From positions 3,078,347 to 3,142,346 of the forward strand of contig NC_092465.1 of NCBI RefSeq assembly GCF_047495875.1: a DNA stretch of 64,000 nucleotides. The letters run 5' to 3'. The stretch comes from Pithys albifrons albifrons. Its lineage: Eukaryota > Chordata > Aves > Passeriformes > Thamnophilidae. The stretch's first letter is position 1; the number at the start of each line of letters is the position of its first letter. The position numbers and the translations under genes were made by a program. The notes under the pieces were generated by a model. That model did no database searches. It saw only the letters and a program-made list of their open reading frames with translations, and was not told where the DNA came from. Positions 1 to 12,757 of the stretch are shown piece by piece.

Positions 1-1618
1 ACACACTGACACAAAAACCACAGCAGGTATCACTTTCAGAGCAATGCACATTTTTAATTTATGAATGTTCTTTTATAAACTTGTGTATACAGTCACTCTT
101 TTCTTTTTTTTTCCCCCTCCAGTGCTACATAATTATAACTTGCAAAATGTAAATATTTATGAATTCACAGGATGTTCACTGGAAGAGAAGAATGTTATAC
201 TTGCAGATTTTTCTTGTACTTGCAGGATTCACATAATATTATTTGCCATCGTGATGTACTGAAAAATGCAAAAAAAAAATATATATAATATTCTACATTT
301 GACTTTTCTGAAAAATACCATCTGGTGTTATTTTTGAGAGTTGGAGATTAGCTCTGTAATTGCTTATAGTTCGAGATAGACATTACTACATTTATTGACA
401 ATTTGATTCTCTACAATAACCTTCCATTTAAATAGTGACTTTGTTCCTGAAGGATGCCAAAGTGATTAAACTGATATTCAAACTCTTTGGATCACATCAC
501 CCACCACTGAAACGGAGCCATCTCTGGGGTGAAATAGTGCAGCTGTTTAACAGCACTGCAGAACAGCTTTGGAAAGGAAGGAATCCCTGATTCCAATGGA
601 AATGGGGACATTTAGGTAGGCAACATAATTACCCAAATTGGTGGTTGGCCAGGACATCACTGCTCACGTGTCTGAAAAAAGTTATATTGAATCCTTAATA
701 TCCATAATTACTCAGGACTTTGGGCTGGCTGCTCGTACCAGAGAGGCCTTTGCCTGAGCAAAACCCTTGCACTGTTCAAGAGAGTTTGTGGCCCTGTAGA
801 AAACACATCTTGGACTTTCCTTGACCCCTTGGATATCAAACACCAACTCTTGTGAACTTTTCCTCATGTAAAAGAATTCCACTCTGGAGTCTGTGCAGGC
901 TGTAAGTGCATTTAAGTTGCCTGTCAGATGACTTGGTTCATAAAAATGGAGCTTGGAATATATTTTATCTTTATCTGGATTTCTCCACCCTTCAGAAGTG
1001 TGTGGGACAGCAGCTAAACTCGTACTAAGCTCATGAAGATGACAGTCAGTGTCTTTCCTCTGTTGGCCACCTCAGCTCTCACATCTTTCAGGAGACAGTA
1101 ATTGTGATCTCCTTCCCCATCAAACCCCCTTTTTTGAGTTTATTTCAGTTGATGTAGCCAAGCTGGATGAACATTTGAGCCAATATTTCCTTGCACAGAG
1201 TTCTGCTGAAGCTCTTGATGCTGTTAGACTTCCATCCTACATCTGCAGCTCGTGAATTCAACAGAGAAGGCTCGAAACATGAGCTGTCAGTCCTGGTAGG
1301 ACAATACATTTCACTCAAGCACATCATCCACACCCAAAGGAAACACTTGTCAAAGTTAAAAAGCAAGAAGCAGCTCTTGGGTAAGTCATCAGCCTCCACC
1401 CTCTGTGCTGGTGGATGCCAACAGCTCCTCCTCACCCACCTTGCCAACCACAGTGTATTTTGGAGCACTCCCGTGTTTGTCGTCTCCAGCACTTGGTGAT
1501 GTGCAATTCCATCCAACCAGGACCGTGCTCTGGCTCATGATCCACTTGTCAGGGAGGATCAGAACATCTTGCCTGGGGGTTTCTTCAGTTCACATGCAAC
1601 AAAGCTTGCTCTGAGCTC
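1..1618. other. Unique non-coding sequence
   Basis: AT-rich single-copy-looking DNA. Several short open frames overlap on both strands between about 1050 and 1610, but none resembles a known domain and none has a convincing splice-site context. I see no repeat or RNA gene here. Confidence 0.5.
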
Positions 1619-1796
1619 TCTCTGGCTGCCCGGAGAGGGGGTGGATGCTCCATCCCTGGAGGTGTTAAAGGTGAGACTGGACGTGGCACTGAGTGCCCTG
1701 GGCTGGTGATCACAGTGGGGTTGGATCAAGGGTTGGACTTGATGATCTCAGAGGTCTCTTCCAAGCCAGCTGAATCTACGATTCTATGATTCTGTG
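1619..1796 (+). mobile_element. CR1 LINE fragment, 3' end
   Basis: The fragment opens with the ORF2 C-terminal segment GCCCGGAGAGGGGGTGGATG and CCATCCCTGGAGGTGTT. It runs through GGTTGGACTTGATGATCTCA to the CR1 tail ATTCTATGATTCT. It is 5'-truncated, as is typical of CR1, and orientation is set by the tail at the right end. Confidence 0.9.
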
Positions 1797-4700
1797 TCAT
1801 ACTGAGGGGTGTTGTGGAAGCATCATTGCCTGTCAGAAGGACAAACTCCCCTTTACCTATTTAATTTATTTTCTAATTCCTCTTCTAAGTTTTTGGCTTT
1901 GATGTCCTGTTGAACAAAGCCCAGGCCACCTAAAGTACATGATTTGTTTAGACTTCACAAGAAGAAGAAAAAGCCACACTGTCACTGAATAAGTGGGAAT
2001 AGTGTGGAATGTGGCAGGAAAATCTCCCCTGAATACAAATTTGGGAGCATTGAAAAGTGCCAGTGAAACCTCCACTCTTGGCTTGGTTTAGATGAGGGGA
2101 AGGTTCTCTTTGGGAAATGATTGGGTGTTGAAGTTGGACACTTTGGTTATGGAAATTAGTCTCAAGGCTTTTAGCATGAATATAGTTAATCAAACTTTTC
2201 AATCAGACCTTTTTCCATCATGAAGTGATAATTATCCAAACCTGAAAATCCATGGGAAAGGATTTGGATCAATGTTCCTCTTTGCAAAACACTTGAGAAA
2301 TTAAATTGGAAAAAAAAAATTCCATTTAATTTTTCTAGCCAAAATTTCTGTTTTGGGAATGGAAAACTGTATGTTTTTTTTTTATTTGGGAAGTCAGAGG
2401 ATGTGTTGCCCATCTTCTATTTAATCTTTGAACTTATGGAAAGGATCATTGTTGAAAGCCATGGTTTGATCATATGTGATTATTAAGGAATATTTAAGGT
2501 CATCTGTTTAATTGAGGTAAAATACTTGAGCCCTTGTGTAGAATTTCAGTTGAAAATGATCTCTCTGTGTATTTATTTATTTGTTCTAATCAAGAATGAG
2601 AATATATATAATACCCAGTTTTCAAGAACAATAGTGAAATATCTGGTATGTAATGTGAAAAGTTTCTCCAGGTTTTTAAATTACTGTTTGTATATTTGAT
2701 CCTTCAGTGTAAAGTCAGAGAAGTTGTAGGGGAAAAAGTTTCTGTTTTTTTCATTTTCAAATTTATATTTCAAGAAAAGTCATACAGAATGTGAATTACC
2801 ATGTGGTTTTTCTCATAATTGGTCACCAATATTTGTAATTTATTTGATGTGACGATAACATGGTCAGAGCTTGGTTTCCTCAGCAAACATTAAAATAACT
2901 CCATCAACACAAAGACCTCAAACCTCTGGACAGTGATTTGAGAGCAGAAAGTTGTAGGATCTGAGTGAAACCAATGGATCTGTCTGAGAATGGGGATCCA
3001 TTGCTGCAGAGAGGGGCAGTTGCTGCATGAGTTTCTGATTTTTGAGATTAAACACTTCAAAGGGTATTCAGGATCAGGCATTTTTCTTGCTCTCATTCTC
3101 TTGTTGGTGACATTTAGGGGAAATAGTTTTGATGGAAAATTCTGGAAGTGTCCTTCACTTAATCCTACTTCAAACTAGAATTTCAAAGCAAGAGTTGTTT
3201 CTAAAAACAGAGTCTTTAATACTTTTTTAAAATTTTATTTATTTACCACTAAACACACTAAAACACAGAAGTATAAGACACGGTGATATTATTTTGGGGG
3301 AAAATAAGTAATATCTTATTGTGAGTCAGTTTTTGGTGCCCTGGGAATTCTTGGCTGGGGGAGGGTTGAGGATTCATGTTGTAAATCCCTGCTCAGTGTT
3401 GCTGGAAGGTTCTCTAACACCAAGTGCTGAAAATAACTGTTGGATCAAAGCAGAATTTATAGAACTTACTTTGAAAGTTCCTTTTTGCCTTTTCTGTGGT
3501 AGAAATCAGAGTAATTAACTTTGCTTTCCTGTTGCTATATTTGGTTGGTCACAGTCTGGTCCCTGCTCTGTGCAGAAGGGATTTTATAGGAAGAAGTTCC
3601 ACTGGTGGCTTCTGAAAACTCTGTGTCCTTGCTTGGCTTTGTAAAGCATCTGCCATAGTGACATTCCTGACTGCCTAAATTATAGCATTTCACATCTATT
3701 ATATAGTATTTATAATATATATTTATTTATTTTTATTTATATTATACTATATTTATATTATGCTATATAACAGCTAATAATAAATCTAATAGTAACAACT
3801 AATAATAAAGAAAGTAGAAGTTTTCCAGCCATTTGGAAGATGATGTTCTCAAATTATCCATCTCTAAAAGCAAAGCCAAGGCTTTGAAGTGAACCAGGAT
3901 GAATTTAGGAAAGTGTGTTGGTTTTGGTGAACTAGAAAATCCCTTTTGGTCTTGTCCCCTATGAAAAGAAGTTATAAATGAAATAAATAACTATGTGTTA
4001 TGCTGATGGAGATCAGAGTCTGCATGAGTGTAAACAGAAATGCTGTGTGAAATATTTGTGCTTAGAAATTAGTGGTGCTGGGGGTTCTTCCATCATTGGT
4101 TTGCTACAGGTATAAACCAACAGATTAAAATATATATATAATCCAGGTAGAATCCAACCAACAATTCAAGCATCTCTGTCAGTACAATCTCTGCACTAAT
4201 TCGTGGGGAACTGCCTTGTAAGCTCAGAATTATTCAGATTCAGTGTGTTTTGTTGCCTCAGGGGTACTAGTGATGGTTCTTCTCAGATCAGTGAAGGTGC
4301 TAGAAATGCTTCAGGGCTTTGTTAAGCTGCTGTTAGTTCCTAAACTGAAACCCAAATCTGAACTCTGCAGTGTTTTCCCAATGTATTGTGCCACCACAAA
4401 TCTGGACAGGGAGACTGTTGTCAGCTGAAAGAAATCAATGGGTAGGAGAAAAGCAAGATGCTGATGCAGTTGCCAAGTGTGGCTCCAGTTTAAATCTCAC
4501 CATATGACCTGCATGTCCCTGCTGGGTGGCAGTTCCAAAGGGAACGTTCCCTTTCTGCAGTTGCACAGTGGGAATCTACAAAATATCTGCTCCAGATGGC
4601 AAAAATCTTCTACCTTGCTGTACCCTCCACCTTTCTGCTAAGTCTTTTTAGTCTTTAAAGACTTGTTGCCACTCTTCAGGGGTTAGAAATACACCCACAG

Positions 4701-4861
4701 TTAAATTTGATAACACAGAGTGAGTGTTGCAGGATCTGGGTTTGAATGGCTTTTCCATTGGACTCTGCCTTTCTGTTTAAACCAGGAACTTGGGTTTGAT
4801 TGTTCAGTTCTTTCAGTAAATATTGAAATAGCTTTACCTTAAAAGAAGTTTAGACAGAGAC
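1797..4861. other. Unique AT-rich sequence
   Basis: About 3 kb without CR1. It contains short T and A runs and one AT-rich hairpin-prone stretch at 3681-3775, listed separately. I recognise no gene; the longest open frames are under 95 codons and have no known motif. Confidence 0.45.
3681..3775. repeat. AT-rich inverted-repeat block
   Basis: Almost pure A/T sequence. The left arm TATAGCAT is matched by a right arm ATGCTATA about 75 bases on, with alternating TATA and ATTT tracts between them. It may form a cruciform or simply be low-complexity decay. Confidence 0.5.
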
Positions 4862-5155
4862 TTTTCACAATGGTATGTAGTGATGGGACAAGGGGAAATG
4901 GCGTGAAGTTGAAGAAGACTGTTCAGAGGAGATGTTGGGGAAAAATTTTTCCCTGTGAGGGTGGGCAGGCCCTGGCACAGGTTGGGCAGAGAAGCTGTGG
5001 CTGCCCCTGGATCTCTGGAAGTGTCCAAGGTCAGGTTGGATGGGGATTGGAGCAACCTGACCTGGTGGGAGTTGTCCCTGCCCATGGCAGGAGGTGGAAC
5101 AAGATGAACTTAAAGGTTCCTTCCAACTCAAAACATTCTGTGCTTCTCTGATTCA
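4862..5155 (+). mobile_element. CR1 LINE fragment, 3' end
   Basis: It starts near GTAGTGATGGGACAAGGGG, the CR1 ORF2 motif encoding DRTRGNG-like residues. It continues with GAGGGTGGGCAGGCCCTGGC and TGTCCCTGCCCATGGCAGG. It ends in the diverged tail TTCCTTCCAACTCAAAACAT. It is an older, diverged copy truncated at its 5' end. Confidence 0.88.
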
Positions 5156-6927
5156 TTCCATGAGATCTTTTCTGTTGGGACAGTGACACTGAACCCGTGG
5201 CTGGGCAAAACACCCCAGGTTAGAGCTGCTCTCTTTGTGGAGGAGTAAAACATTGAGTAATATTAAATAGTTAGTTTTCATTTTCTGACTTCCTTTGCAT
5301 TTGACCACCATCTAACAAAAACCTCCTTACTGGAATCTTAAAATCAGAACTATGAAATGCAATAAATCAGTCCAAGAAAAGGCGACGTTGATTATAATCA
5401 CATTGTTCAGTTTCCCTCTCACTGTCAGTTGTTGCACTGTTGTATTTTTTCACACATCAGTAGGGCGTCTTGGAAATTATTTAAAGTGTGTCAGATTGGG
5501 AGACTCTTCAGAGCAGCTCTAGGTAAACACACAGAAACCCACTAAGATGCACAGTCATCTGCCATGGGAGCTGTTTATATCCATTATTGTGTAGCATCCT
5601 CAGTTCAGTGGGACTTCCCTTTGGTTTCTCACTGTGGCAGGAGCAGCTAAACTGCAGATCTGTTTAACTCATTATCTGTATCATTGTATAGAACTGGCTT
5701 TATTCACACAGGGTTGGCTTTGAAAGCAAAAATCCAGCCCAGGATCACTGAGTTCCCGTGTGTGGCTTAAGGAATTACATATTCTGCCTTTTGAGAGTGT
5801 AAAACTAGGGTTGTATAAAATCACCAAGCAGTTTTTACCCCGAGTTGCACTTTATTACCAATTTCAGATATAGCCATGAGGTAACAGCTAAAAAGGTCAC
5901 AGTGCAAATACATGTGCAGAATTTAAAAAAGGACTTACCCTTTCTGCAATAAACACACACTGGATGCAAAGGAGGGATTGGAACGTTTTCAGAAGGCAGC
6001 TCAGGCCAATCCCTTTCTCATCAGGGACCATTTTAAAGATTAGTTTCTGATGTCCTTAGGAACTTATTGTTTGAGATCCTGTGCCATTCCTGTGCTTTGC
6101 CACCTCCTCTGAAATCTTTCTGACCACACAGGTCCCATTGCTGCACTTTGAGTGTCCTGTGAGAGCTGCCAAACCTCGGCAGCCTCTGGAAAGTGAGCCT
6201 GGAAAGCCTGAATTCCTTGTGGGAAGGCAAACAGATCTGAATATTGCCCAGATTTGCAATGACCTGCCCGAGGACTAAGCAGAGATTCAAAGGAAGAGGA
6301 AAGGAGAAACATTCCCAGCCATGAAACCTCAGGTGATCTGGTTTCTATTCCCAGTTCTGACTTTTTTTTTTTCCTTGGGTAAGTCATTTAGCTGTGCCTT
6401 TCCCCTCATCTTTATAATTGGGATAACAGAAGGCTTGTAAAGCCAGAATGAGTCTTGCTGGTAAAACACTGAGGGTTGACACAGAAGGCCCACACAAGTG
6501 TGCCTGTGCTGTTTAAAATGTGGAAGACCAGGCAGTTAAACCCTGTGCTGGGTTTACCAGTGTCCTTAGCCCAGATCCAGAGGATGGGGACAGAGAGAAC
6601 TCATCAGCACATGAGATTTGCTTAAACAAAGCATGTAGAGCCCTTTTGGGGGGACTCACACTTAAAAAAATGATGGAGGAGAAAGTCTTCCCACCCCGAT
6701 AGGATTCGTAATCTTTCTGGCCAGTGAGTGGGACATGACAGGGGATACTCCCAAAAGGCTGTCAGCACAATATGGTCTTCCCAATAAATATTAACAAGAA
6801 TTAGCTGAGAAAGAGGTGAGAAAAATCTCACTTTCCTCCCCCTCCTATTCTTGGGTTCAGTAGCTTGGGAATGTTTGGCTGAGACTGTCAGTGTTGAAGA
6901 GATGAGGCAGAAAACCCTTAGAGATGA
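5156..6927. other. Unique non-coding sequence
   Basis: No repeat family recognised. The stretch 5360-5560 has the mixed composition seen in conserved non-coding DNA, but without an alignment this is only an impression. No exon is visible. Confidence 0.4.
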
Positions 6928-7222
6928 GTATTCATAGAATCACCAAGTATTTTTCATGTTGGAAAAGCCCTCTGAGATCAAGTCCACCCATTCACCCAGC
7001 ACTGCCAAGCCCACCACTAAACCATGTCCCCAAGTGCCACATCTGTATGTCTTTAAATCTCTCAAGGGATGAGGATTCCACCACCCCCCTGGGCAGCTGT
7101 GCCAGGGCTTGACAAGCCTCTCAGTGAAAAATAATTCCCTAAAACCCACTCTGAGCCTCTCCTGGTGCAACTTGATGCCATTTAGTCTTGTCTTAGAGCT
7201 TGTTACTTGGAAGAAGAGTTCA
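6928..7222 (-). mobile_element. CR1 LINE fragment, antisense
   Basis: The left end carries the complement of the CR1 tail (ATTCATAGAATCACCAAG), followed by GTTGGAAAAGCCCTCTGAGA, the complement of the TCTCAGAGG..TTTTCCAAC segment. The complement of the ORF2 C-terminal coding region follows. The homology fades after about 7200. Confidence 0.88.
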
Positions 7223-7320
7223 GCTTTTTGGGTGGCTCAAGTCCATGCTGGTTGTGGGTCTTCATCAGTCCTCAATGGCCAATTCAAAGTCCATGAGGAA
7301 ATGTTTTAAGATTGAGACTT

Positions 7321-7460
7321 TAGAGTAGAATAGAATAGAATTTCAGTCAGAAAGGACCTAAAACCATAATCTAGTCCAACTCTCTGACCATTTCAGGACT
7401 GTTCATGAATTAAAGCACATTAAGGGCATTGTCCAAACACCTCTTAAACACTGACTGACA
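7321..7460 (-). mobile_element. Older CR1 fragment, antisense
   Basis: A short TAGAATAGAATAGAAT tail repeat is followed by TTTCAGTCAGAAAGGACCTA and ATCTAGTCCAACTCTCTGAC, the inverted 3' end of a CR1 subfamily different from its left neighbour. It lies about 100 bases from the previous CR1 in the same orientation. The 5' side is too diverged to place exactly. Confidence 0.75.
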
Positions 7461-9728
7461 TGAAACATCTTAAAGATCATTCTCCAACTTTCCTGAAGTT
7501 TGACTTGCAGATTGATTTCCAAAAACATGAACCTGTGGCCGTGAGAGGCTCTGTTTTATAAGCTGTCTGCTTGAGTTTCTCAAAGCTGAGTGAGTGCATT
7601 ATGGGGATGATGTGTCACTCCTGATTACATTTGCATGTTGCTTTAAACATGCCAGAGCTTCCTAACTGGATGTGATGCAGCATCAAAGTGATGTTTTCAT
7701 GCTCTGGAAACTTTTAAAAAGTCATTGAAGGGAGAAAAAGTGAGATGCCTATGGGAGGAATGACAGAAATTTGGGCTTGATTCTACACTTATCAAGGTAA
7801 ATAGTAAAACATATGTTGACTCAGTATTTGAGGCAAGATGGCCCTGTAATGACTCTGGCAAAGTAGGTGGTGTCTTAGGATTTGTCAGTCCTAAACTTCT
7901 GAGGAGTGGGATGTCCTTCTAGTGTTTTCCTAGAATTGACTGTTTCTTGTAAATACATAGTAGAATAATAACTGCTGGTGTTTTATTTATAAAAATGCTG
8001 GTGGAGGTATTTATTATAAATGAAATTAATTTTGAATTAGCCTCTTTTTCTGTTCAGGAATGATTTTTGCAAACAATGCTGTGTTCTTATTATTCAGTGT
8101 ATAATGTGGAAGGACACAGCTCGTGTCTCCTCTGCCTCTCCTTCCCACTGTTTCTTCAAATCCTTCCAAGTCAGGACAGATTATTTGGGTGCAATTGCAC
8201 TAATATTCTTAACTCCAGCTAATTTTTGTTTTTCCAGATTCCATTTCTGAAGGCCTGGAAGAGCCTGTGAAATTTATGGAGTCAAAAGGCTATGTGATGG
8301 TGACACAGGTTGGGTGAAGGTCTCCTACTTCCTATAGGCAGAGTAGGTTATTTCTCAAAACATCCTGGATTGCTGTGCCAAAAAATGGGCATCCTACACC
8401 ACCATTCTCAATGCCTAATGAGCAACAAACCTGTTAGATTTTGTCTGATCTCTGTGAAGGCAAAGCCTGTAAAGCTCTCCAATATTTTACCATGTAGAAA
8501 ACCCTGAAAAACTGGATTTCCCTGGGTTAGACTTGAGTGGAGTGCAGTAGATGAGATTTGAGGCTCTGACAATGTGGAAAGAGTCTCCAACTGATACTTG
8601 CCCAATGTCTTGTGCCAACCTTGTGCAAGGTCCTATGAAAACCAGGATGAAAAAGGTGGATGCAGCCAGGCCAGCTGTGGAGAAGAAGGTACAGAGAGGG
8701 CAAGACTCAAGGACACAGCCATTTTCACTAGTTGTGGGTTATTTCATTCCTGATTTTGCTTTTCCATGTTCTTTTTAACATGTGCTTGTTCTATTTAGTT
8801 ACAACTGTTGCTGAGGTTCAAATTATTTGTTTGACTTAAAAATCCATTTTTATTCTCTAATCTGGGGAAAAGTAGCACTTGTTTGAATTCATGCTTGGAT
8901 TCAAACATAAATCAATCTCCTGTTCTGGAAATATACAGAAATCAGTCACTAATTCAGTTTTTTTATATCAGACCAAATGATTTTATACTCTGTCATAAAT
9001 ACCATGATTGGCTTTATGTTTTGCTACATGGGCCAAATTCTGGCTCATCACAAGAGCGTCAATTAGAACATATTTTTGGAAACCACATTTATGGGTATCA
9101 AACACACCAGCAGAGCCACAGAAGCACCTCTGAAATCAGCCCTGAACTGAATAGTTTGTGCACAGAGGAAAGCAAAGTGGGAGCTTTATATCCAAGTTTG
9201 GCTCAGAAGTTCATGGTTGCCTCATTCTGGCAAATCAGCAGCTTCCCTCAAAAATGAGAGATCACTTGAGTACAAGTGGTAAATGTGAGCTGTCCCGTTG
9301 GGTTTCTGGGCTAGACAACTGGAATGCTGTCAGGGACTCAGAGAGAGGATGGGGTTTGGAAAGGAAAGAAGACAGTAGGCCAGGAGGGAAGATCCCTGTG
9401 AGAAAATGTGCTTTATGTTGTGGTCCAGGCTTTACTGTATCTTAGGGGGCTTTCTCATTATCAAATCATTTTGTCTCTCAGAAATTTAGGCTAACTCACA
9501 ATGGATGCCACAGTAAGGAATTGGAGCTATTCCAGAGGTTACTGCTCATGGATTCATGTAAATCTAAACACAACCTGGAGAGGAACAACATCCCACTCAG
9601 GTGTGCCTGTAGATGGCCCACAGTCCTTCATTCCCAGAGTCATGGACCTTCATTCCCAGGCACAGTAAGAGTTTTACACTGGGAATGGCACTGCTTCTTG
9701 CTCCAGAGGCTGAGCCAATCCAGCACAG
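7461..9728. other. Unique non-coding sequence
   Basis: About 2.3 kb without recognised repeats. One 124-codon open frame (8883-9257, + strand) matches nothing I know and is discussed among the rejected items. AT-rich sequence surrounds 7950-8110. Confidence 0.4.
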
Positions 9729-10006
9729 GACCATCCTGGTTGGAAAACACCTCCAAGGTCATCGAGTCCAGCCTTCAGCTGGATACACCCTCATGCCCAG
9801 TAAACCATATCACAAAATGCCATGGCCAGTCATGTTTTGAACATTTCCAGGGATGGGGGCTCCACCACTTCCCTGAGGAGCCCATCACAGCGCTTAGTCA
9901 CTCTTCAGGGAAGAAAGTTTTCCTGATATCCAACCTGAGCCTTCCCTGGCACAACTTGAGGCCATTTCCCCTTGTCCTGTTGGACAGAAGAGGCCAACCC
10001 CAACCT
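9729..10006 (-). mobile_element. CR1 LINE fragment, antisense
   Basis: It begins with CCTGGTTGGAAAACACCTCC and ATCGAGTCCAGCC (inverted CR1 3' end). It continues through CATTTCCAGGGATGGGGGCT and TTCCTGATATCCAACCTGAG. It ends near CCTTGTCCTGTTGGACAGA, the complement of the DRTRGN-encoding segment. The extreme 3' tail is missing or degenerate. Confidence 0.88.
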
Positions 10007-11137
10007 CCTGCATCCTCTGATGTAAAATCCTGCTCCTGGGATGTGTGTGTGTATAAACACGCACTTGATGATTTTTTTCCTCCCTTTCCCCCACGTTTCA
10101 TTCAATGGACTTATTAATCAACCATAAGAAATGAGTTAAGATGTTGAAACAGTCCCGGCCTTTGTTCTGTGTCAGTTCTGTTGGCTTAGCTGACACATAG
10201 CTACGAGGCATGACGGATCAAAGTAATTAAAGTTCCAATCATTTACCTTTCCATGTTCAGTGGCAAGACAGGCAGCCTTCACCCCGGGTTCAGAGCATTT
10301 TCATATTTTTTTTTAACATGTTATAGCCGTGCCATTTGCCTCGCTGTACTTAAGCATTTGACAGCATTTCCATTATAAAATAAGTTTAGATCCAATAGGC
10401 TGGAGATTCCCTCTGGATTCCAACTTTGCACATGAAATTGCAGACCACAGGCAATCCAAACCCAAGCTGGTAGCTTGGGGATTTGGGTTTTTTTTCTTTT
10501 TTTTGTTGGTTTTTGTCTGGTTGGTTTTTGTTTTTCTTAGATCTTTAAGGAAGTTTAGTCAGGGTTGTTTTTACCATCAAACACAACATTGCCTGTTCTA
10601 TTTTGTTTCCAGGTAAATATTTTTTTTCGTTCTATGACAATGAAAGGAAACATATTTTTGTTCCTCTCCTGAAACACAGTAGACAATGAGCCCTAATCTT
10701 TTCTCTTCTGTCATAGACATTAACTGATGGTTAAGTCATAGATTGTGTGTGTGTCAGATGCAAAATCAAATTTTTTCCCATGAAAATGATGCGTTTTACA
10801 ACAATTGCACCAGGAATAATATGGATAAGGAGGACTTTTGTGTGCTGGAGCTGCATAGCCATGATGTTCACTCCAACTCATTAGATCCCACGATATTCCA
10901 ATGAGATGTGTCAAACAGGGATCAACCACACCACATACTGAGACTTCATCAGTCCACCCTGTGGGCAATTCAGGCTCTCAATTCATTAGAGAAATCCTTT
11001 GCACAAAATAAGTACCAATCCGACCTTTAAACCACTGGATTGCAGAAACAGTGTCTGACTCTACCTGGTTTTTTTCCATTTTATTTTCTTTTTCTGGATT
11101 GATTTTTGAAAGGAGTCCTTCAAGATGAAGTTGAATT
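10007..11137. other. Unique sequence with conserved-looking core
   Basis: About 1.1 kb without CR1. The part from 10120 to 10410 is balanced, non-repetitive and carries homeodomain-type AT cores such as AAGTAATTAAAG. The part from 10470 to 10640 is T/G-rich low complexity. No exon is seen. Confidence 0.35.
10120..10410. promoter_or_regulatory. Candidate conserved non-coding element
   Basis: The sequence shows high complexity, an AP-1-like or MAF-like half site (TTAGCTGACA), a homeodomain core (TAATTA) and no repeat signature. The assignment is inference from sequence texture only; interspecies conservation would decide it. Confidence 0.2.
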
Positions 11138-11652
11138 AGAATCATAGAATAGAATTATAGAATTGATTGGGTTGGAAAAGACCTCCGAGATCATCAAGTC
11201 CAACCCTTGGGCCAACTCCAGTCCCTTTACCAGATCATGGCACTCAGTGCCACGGCCAAGCTCAGGTTCAAAACCTCCAGGGATGGGGAATCCACCCCCT
11301 CTCTGGGCAGCCCATTCCAATCCCTGAGCACTCTCTCTGCAAAGAATTTCTTCCTGATCTCCAACTTCAATTTCCCCTGGCAGAGCTTCCATCGTGCCCC
11401 CTTGTCCTATTGCTGAGTGCCTGGGAGAAGAGACCAACCCCCAGCTGGCCAGAACTTCCCTTCAGGCAGTTCCAGACAGTGCTGAGGTCACCTCTGAGCC
11501 TCCTCTTCTCCAGGCTGAACACCCCCAGCTCCCTCAGCCTCTCCCCACAGCACTTGTGCTCCAGTCCCTTCTCCAGCCTCGTTGCTCTTCTCTGGCCCCG
11601 CTCCAGCCCCTCAATCTCTTTCCTCAACTGAGGGGCCCACACTGGATTTCTC
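11138..11652 (-). mobile_element. CR1 LINE fragment with ORF2 remnant, antisense
   Basis: A young-looking CR1 in reverse orientation: the tail complement (AATCATAGAATAGAATTATA) lies at the left and the 5' truncation at about 11652, inside ORF2. On the minus strand the frame encodes the ORF2 C-terminal region with motifs [37 protein letters not shown] and NRTRGHDG. Compared with the copies at 21036 and 49500, four bases are missing near 11388-11392, which shifts the frame just after GHDG. Otherwise it is very close to those copies. Confidence 0.93.
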
Positions 11653-12757
11653 ACAGCAGAGGAGATGTTATTTTCCAGTCAGCACAGTTAGTTCAAGACC
11701 CCTCTTTTCCATCATTTGAAGCTCTGGAACATTAAACACTGTCTTGTGTTGAAGTTGGAATATGAGATTACTTAAGTAGCAGCAAAGATCTCGGCGACAT
11801 ATCTGCTCTACAGAGAGAGCACACGTTTGGATGCTGCCTGAAATGCTGATATTTTACAGAAAATGATATATAAAGCCATTCATTAACCAGCTATTTCTCC
11901 CTTTGTGCAATATTTTACAAAATCTGATTCTGAACTCCAGTTCAGCAGCTAAACCAGTGATTTTATTTGAAGGGAAGCACTAAAGAGCTGCTTTTTAAAA
12001 CATTTAACTCGCCTTTTGCATTTTAAAGTATGCTAATGTTGTGAAGGAGGAAATTGCTACAATATTTTTATGAAATCAGATGTTTTTTTTCCCCCCCTTA
12101 AAGTTTACAGAGTAAAGTTGGGTATAAATAGGAACCAGTCAATTAATTCTTTTGAGCTAATTTATAGATTTGACTAAACTCTGTGTCCCATGAACGTTAA
12201 TAGGAGTCCTTTAGCTTTGATTTAAATGCTGTCCAGATATAATCTCCTGAAGTTGGCACATTTTTACTGTGTGTTTTAGTGCAAAATCTTGTCTTTTGGA
12301 GACATAAAATTACTTCCAATTTCTTTCCTTTTTCTTTTTTAACAATGATATGCATTTTTTGAGTACAGTTTTCTGAACTGGTGTGTAGGTACATGTCTTT
12401 AAAACCAGTTTGATATTTGAATGCTTTATTACTGTTATGGCAGCCTGTTATTACTCAGGAAAATAGGGAGTTAATTTGGTGTAAAATATAGGAAGTAAAA
12501 TCCCCCCATGATTCCTTTGCTCAGCCTTCCTACCCAGTGAGTAATAACATGGCAACCTGGGAGAAGGTGGGTATTTTGCATTTAAATAACCTCTAGTAAG
12601 GACATCTATAATAAGGATACTTTTGTTATGCACAAATGCAGTTGGAATTTGTCTGTGTTGAAAGTGATCTTTGTGACCTACTCTGCTTTTCATTTGCTGG
12701 CATTGTAGAAAGTTAATCCAGATCCTGCTTTACTGAATCTTGGCTAATAAAATAGAA
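11653..12757. other. Unique sequence with conserved-looking core
   Basis: About 1.1 kb of AT-rich sequence without CR1. The part from 11760 to 12180 is non-repetitive and motif-rich and is listed as a candidate regulatory element. No exon recognised. Confidence 0.35.
11760..12180. promoter_or_regulatory. Candidate conserved non-coding element
   Basis: Complex unique sequence with several AT-core motifs (CATTCATTAACC, GTATGCTAATG, GTCAATTAATTC) and a C/T tract at 12085-12100. It resembles developmental enhancer DNA, but this is inference; no conservation can be measured here. Confidence 0.2.

Noticed and set aside
8883..9257. 124-codon open frame on the plus strand
   Set aside because: It lies outside any recognised repeat but matches no domain I know. 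In 64 kb of six-frame translation a frame of this size is plausible by chance. A homology search against bird proteins would settle it.
9521..10117. 198-codon open frame on the plus strand
   Set aside because: Its second half is antisense CR1 (9729-10006); the remainder has no known motif or splice context.
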